Shown piece after piece: positions 55,144 to 55,594 of a stretch of 55,594 nt of DNA (the stretch's first letter is position 1; every line of letters begins with the position of its first letter). The stretch is from NCBI GenBank assembly GCA_027487625.1, contig JAIYDG010000532.1, forward strand, positions 1-55,594, written 5' to 3'. This DNA comes from Bacteroidota bacterium. GTDB lineage: Bacteria; Bacteroidota; Bacteroidia; UKL13-3. The position numbers and the translations under genes are program-made. The notes beneath the pieces are model-generated. The model had not been told where the DNA came from, did no database searches, and worked only from the letters and a program-made list of their open reading frames with translations.

Positions 55144-55594
55144 ATGAAAGACTTCATCACTCAGGCAGAAATAAATGGGATTATTCTGAATGCCCTTGGA
55201 GATTGTCAGTTTTGTGGAGCCAAATTCGAAAAGGGCGTTTTTGATTGTGTGAACCAAGCTAGTCAGGCTCTTGAATTGTTTGATTTTAATGATTTGGGTT
55301 TTCACCAATACCGTTTTTTAAGTGTAGATGCGCATGCCTTACAACATCCCGAAATTCATGGCAGGTGGAGCAATCATTTTCATTTAAGCCGACTCCATTT
55401 AATTCTAGAGAAGAAACTTAATTGGGATTATAAAACTTCCCCGCTTCTAAGTAATTACCTCAATCAGTATAAGCTCAAAAATGAAAATGAGGTGCTTGTT
55501 GTTCCACCTGTTTTGTTAAGGGGTGAGTTCAATTCCAAACATCTTCTTGAGGCTGAAAGTCCTCAACAAATGGCAGAAATCATTCTAGCTTGGG
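55144..55594 (+). CDS. DUF5946-like protein, 3' end outside window
   Basis: Absent from the ORF track because the frame has no stop before the window ends. ATG at 55144 opens 'MKDFITQAEINGIILNALGDCQFCGAKFEKGVFDCVNQASQALEL'. 'CQFCGA' is a small cysteine pair and 'FLSVDAHALQHPEIHG' followed by 'HFHLSRLHLILE' matches the core of DUF5946 proteins, whose function is unknown. The minus-strand 67-aa ORF across it is a shadow. About 150 codons are visible. Confidence 0.75.
   Translation, partial: MKDFITQAEINGIILNALGDCQFCGAKFEKGVFDCVNQASQALELFDFNDLGFHQYRFLSVDAHALQHPEIHGRWSNHFHLSRLHLILEKKLNWDYKTSPLLSNYLNQYKLKNENEVLVVPPVLLRGEFNSKHLLEAESPQQMAEIILAW

Noticed and set aside
55105-55308. 67-aa minus-strand ORF
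   Set aside because: Antisense to the DUF5946-like gene, which has recognisable motifs in the plus frame.

Overview
The window looks like chromosomal DNA of a low-GC member of the phylum Bacteroidota. Five or more secreted proteins end in type IX secretion (T9SS) C-terminal sorting domains with the 'YPNP' signature. SprB repeats, a DUF2723 glycosyltransferase, a candidate PID-CTERM small protein and promoter-like TAnnTTTG boxes point the same way. No rRNA, replication gene, phage gene or CRISPR array is visible. I cannot name the genus from the sequence alone.

Layout. 1-8.4 kb: a 5'-truncated GH3 glycosidase; a translationally coupled pair of PLP aminotransferase and an unusual FAD-monooxygenase/DsbA-like fusion; a small unknown protein; an FkbM-type methyltransferase; a T9SS protein with DGT-type repeats. 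8.6-11.5 kb: a small candidate PID-CTERM protein and a DUF3494 ice-binding-like T9SS protein split by a one-base homopolymer frameshift. 11.9-15.1 kb: a WG-repeat protein, a tRNA-Arg(CCT), a tiny repeat-built ORF at the tRNA 3' end that the ORF track missed, and two small membrane proteins. 15.3-23.1 kb: a five-gene operon for inorganic carbon uptake: a secreted small protein, DabA, DabB, a SulP anion transporter and an outer-membrane porin-like protein. 23.2-28.4 kb: an accessory stretch with a MITE-like hairpin, a DUF4143 ATPase, the scar of a deleted divergent gene pair, two unknown exported proteins and GC-richer repeats.

28.6-55.6 kb is mostly housekeeping. It holds metG; two SprB-repeat T9SS paralogues separated by a small PH-like membrane protein; a HI0933-type flavoprotein; a GT117-type glycosyltransferase followed by rlmB; a fused phosphoserine phosphatase/degenerate phosphoglycerate dehydrogenase/ACT protein; a small T9SS protein; a GH73 glucosaminidase with LysM repeats; a DsbD-type thiol-disulfide interchange protein; gmhA; two small unknowns; an APC amino-acid permease; and a DUF5946 gene running off the end. 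Intergenic spaces here hold a family of roughly 130-180 bp elements with inverted low-complexity arms built from GCCAAAAGC/GGCTTTTGGC words, one of which is tandemly duplicated with a 150-bp period.

The most rewarding points are the micro-ORF at the tRNA end, the serine-biosynthesis fusion whose dehydrogenase half has lost catalytic residues, the monooxygenase/DsbA fusion, the DAB-SulP-porin operon, and the deletion scar carrying a diverged copy of that operon's last gene.
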